Under the pieces are notes generated by a model, which was not told where the DNA came from, did no database searches, and saw only the letters and a list, made by a program, of their open reading frames with translations. A stretch of 64,000 bases of DNA from Marinithermus hydrothermalis DSM 14884 (GTDB taxonomy: Bacteria > Deinococcota > Deinococci > Deinococcales > Marinithermaceae), in contig NC_015387.1 of the NCBI RefSeq assembly GCF_000195335.1, positions 558,001 to 622,000 of the forward strand. The letters run 5' to 3'. This document shows, piece after piece, positions 62,529 through 64,000 of this stretch (its first letter is position 1; each line of letters starts with the position of its first letter). The position numbers and the translations under genes were made by a program.

Positions 62529-64000
62529 ATGCGCGAGTTCAATCCCCAAACCCCCACCACCGAGAGGAGTGAAACGATGACCCTTCCGGAAACCCTACCG
62601 GCCGTTCCGGTCCGCGGGTCCGTCATCTACCCCACCATGGTCATGCCGATCGACGCCGGACGGCCCATATCGATCCGCGCCATCGACGAGGCCCTCAACC
62701 GAGACCGGGTCGTCCTCATCGTCAGCCAAAAAGACAAGGAGACCGAGGAGCCCGGACCGGACGACCTGTACCAGGTCGGCACCGTCTGCAACATCCTCCG
62801 CATGCGCAAAAACCCCGACGGGTCGGTGCAAATGCTGGTCCAAGCCTTCGCCCGAGCGCGCGTCACCCAGTACACCGCCCGGGAGGGGTACATCGAAGCC
62901 AAGATCGAGCGCTTCGAAGAAGAACTAGGCCCCGAGATCGAGATCAAAGCCCTCTTCCGCGAGGTCCAAGAACGCTTCCAAGCCGTCCTCAAGGAAGGCA
63001 AATACCTTTCCCCCGACATCGCCCAGTTCATCCAAAACCTCGAGGACCCCGCCCAGCTCGCGGACTACATCGCCTTCCACCTGGACTTCAAGCTCGAGGA
63101 CAAGCAGCGCATCCTCGAAACGCCCACGGTCGCGGAGCGCCTCAAGCGCGTCCTCGTCCTCCTCGACGCCGAGCTGGAACTCATCGAAACGCAACGCCGC
63201 ATCCAGCAGCAGGTCAAGGAGGAGATCGACCGCAACCAGCGCGAGTACTTCCTCCGCGAGCAGATGAAGGCCATCCAGCGCGAGCTGCACGGGGAGGAGG
63301 GCGAGGAAGAGGTCGAGGAGTTCCGCCGCCGCATCGAAGAACTCGACCTGGCCGAACCCGTGCGGCACGAGGTGGAGCGCGAGCTCAACCGCCTCGCGCG
63401 CATGCACCCCGACTCCGCGGAAGCCTCCGTGATCCGCACCTACCTGGACTGGATCGTCCACCTTCCCTGGAACACGCGCACGGAAGACCAACTGGACCTA
63501 AAGCGCGCCAGCGAGATCCTCGATGAGGATCACTACGGCCTGGAAAAAGTCAAGGACCGGGTGCTCGAGTACCTCGCGGTCCGCAAGCTCAAGGCCGACC
63601 GGGCGGCGCGCGGAGAGATCCCGAAGGAAGAAGTGAACCGCGGCCCGATCCTCCTCTTTGTCGGCCCGCCCGGCGTGGGCAAAACCTCGATCGCTAAATC
63701 CATCGCCCGGGCCCTAGGGCGCAAGTACGTGCGGATCTCCCTCGGCGGCGCCCGGGACGAGTCGGATATCCGCGGCCACCGGCGCACCTACATCGGCGCG
63801 ATGCCTGGCCGCATCATCCAAGGCCTCCGCCAGGCCGGCACCAAGAACCCCGTCTTCCTCCTCGACGAGGTGGACAAGATGGGGACCAGCTACCAAGGGG
63901 ACCCCGCCGCGGCCTTGCTCGAGGTGCTCGACCCCGCCCAGAACAAGGAGTTCACCGACCACTACCTGGGCGTGCCGTTCGACCTGAGCGAGGTGATGTT
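62529..64000 (+). CDS. lon: ATP-dependent protease Lon (LonA), N-terminal part
   Basis: Lon degrades misfolded and regulatory proteins in the cytoplasm. The frame runs off the right edge, so the protease domain with the Ser-Lys dyad is not visible. Visible parts are the substrate-binding N domain ([20 protein letters not shown]), a long coiled region ([19 protein letters not shown]) and the AAA+ module with Walker [16 protein letters not shown] and Walker [13 protein letters not shown]. Two in-frame starts exist: ATG 62529, leaderless after TAGACT, and ATG 62577, with GAGAGGAG at 62562-62569. The second is where the domain begins; the first adds 16 residues. Confidence 0.94.
   Translation, partial: MREFNPQTPTTERSETMTLPETLPAVPVRGSVIYPTMVMPIDAGRPISIRAIDEALNRDRVVLIVSQKDKETEEPGPDDLYQVGTVCNILRMRKNPDGSVQMLVQAFARARVTQYTAREGYIEAKIERFEEELGPEIEIKALFREVQERFQAVLKEGKYLSPDIAQFIQNLEDPAQLADYIAFHLDFKLEDKQRILETPTVAERLKRVLVLLDAELELIETQRRIQQQVKEEIDRNQREYFLREQMKAIQRELHGEEGEEEVEEFRRRIEELDLAEPVRHEVERELNRLARMHPDSAEASVIRTYLDWIVHLPWNTRTEDQLDLKRASEILDEDHYGLEKVKDRVLEYLAVRKLKADRAARGEIPKEEVNRGPILLFVGPPGVGKTSIAKSIARALGRKYVRISLGGARDESDIRGHRRTYIGAMPGRIIQGLRQAGTKNPVFLLDEVDKMGTSYQGDPAAALLEVLDPAQNKEFTDHYLGVPFDLSEVM

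Overview
This window is a dense stretch of chromosome from a high-GC bacterium that is most likely a member of the Thermaceae (Deinococcota). The evidence is indirect. GC content is very high and codons strongly favour G or C at the third position. There is a TTHA0252-like beta-CASP RNase, an AceE/AceF-type pyruvate dehydrogenase, an agmatine-forming SpeA, a split PntAA/PntAB/PntB transhydrogenase and a Deinococcus-like Lon. At least a dozen genes have a TANNNT -10 box exactly 6 nt before the start codon, which is the layout of leaderless transcripts, known to be common in Deinococcus. I cannot fix the genus from sequence alone. I recognise 61 protein genes, two of them cut by the window edges. 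I see no rRNA, tRNA, CRISPR array, insertion sequence or prophage, and no gene-free stretch longer than about 175 bp.

Layout. 1-3.0 kb: the end of a TrmJ-like RNA methyltransferase, a NarX/DesK-type histidine kinase, mobA and an OsmC protein. 3.0-5.7 kb (minus): a CBS-GGDEF protein, an unknown protein and a beta-CASP RNase. 5.8-12.1 kb: a complete phosphate regulon (response regulator, soluble PAS kinase, phoU, pstS, pstC, pstA, pstB) with two Pho-box-like repeats and a terminator between pstS and pstC, followed at 12.1-14.4 kb by a GAF-GGDEF protein with its own promoter. 14.4-16.2 kb (minus): an ABC exporter pair. 16.3-20.5 kb: alaS-ruvX-mltG. 20.4-22.1 kb (minus): a VOC protein and an MFS transporter. 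22.2-26.5 kb: a class II aldolase with an unusual N-terminal domain, a zinc dehydrogenase and a GGDEF-EAL protein.

26.5-32.0 kb: a TAXI-TRAP uptake system (minus) divergent from an M29-like metalloenzyme and a CaiB-type CoA transferase, probably one uptake and catabolic module. 32.1-34.1 kb: an unknown lipoprotein and a nitroreductase with a C-terminal extension. 34.2-41.1 kb: pntAA-pntAB-pntB, then aceE-aceF. 41.2-47.4 kb: YdcF-like and DUF3179 proteins, an alpha-oxoamine synthase, speA and convergent metK. The SpeA and MetK products, agmatine and S-adenosylmethionine, both feed polyamine synthesis. 47.5-52.0 kb: a DUF4129-MoxR-DUF58 operon, a redoxin and a YbjN protein. 52.0-54.0 kb (minus): gamma-carbonic anhydrase, NUDIX and DUF1028 genes. 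54.1-59.2 kb: a P460-type cytochrome and sulfur amino acid genes (an O-acetylserine-type cystathionine synthase/lyase pair and cysK), with a methyltransferase and SlyD between them. 59.2-64 kb: FUN14, DUF84 and DUF72 proteins, a hydrolase, prs and the start of lon.

The main regulatory themes are leaderless initiation, Pho control of phosphate uptake next to c-di-GMP enzymes, and a probable HspR-type operator at the prs/lon divergent region.
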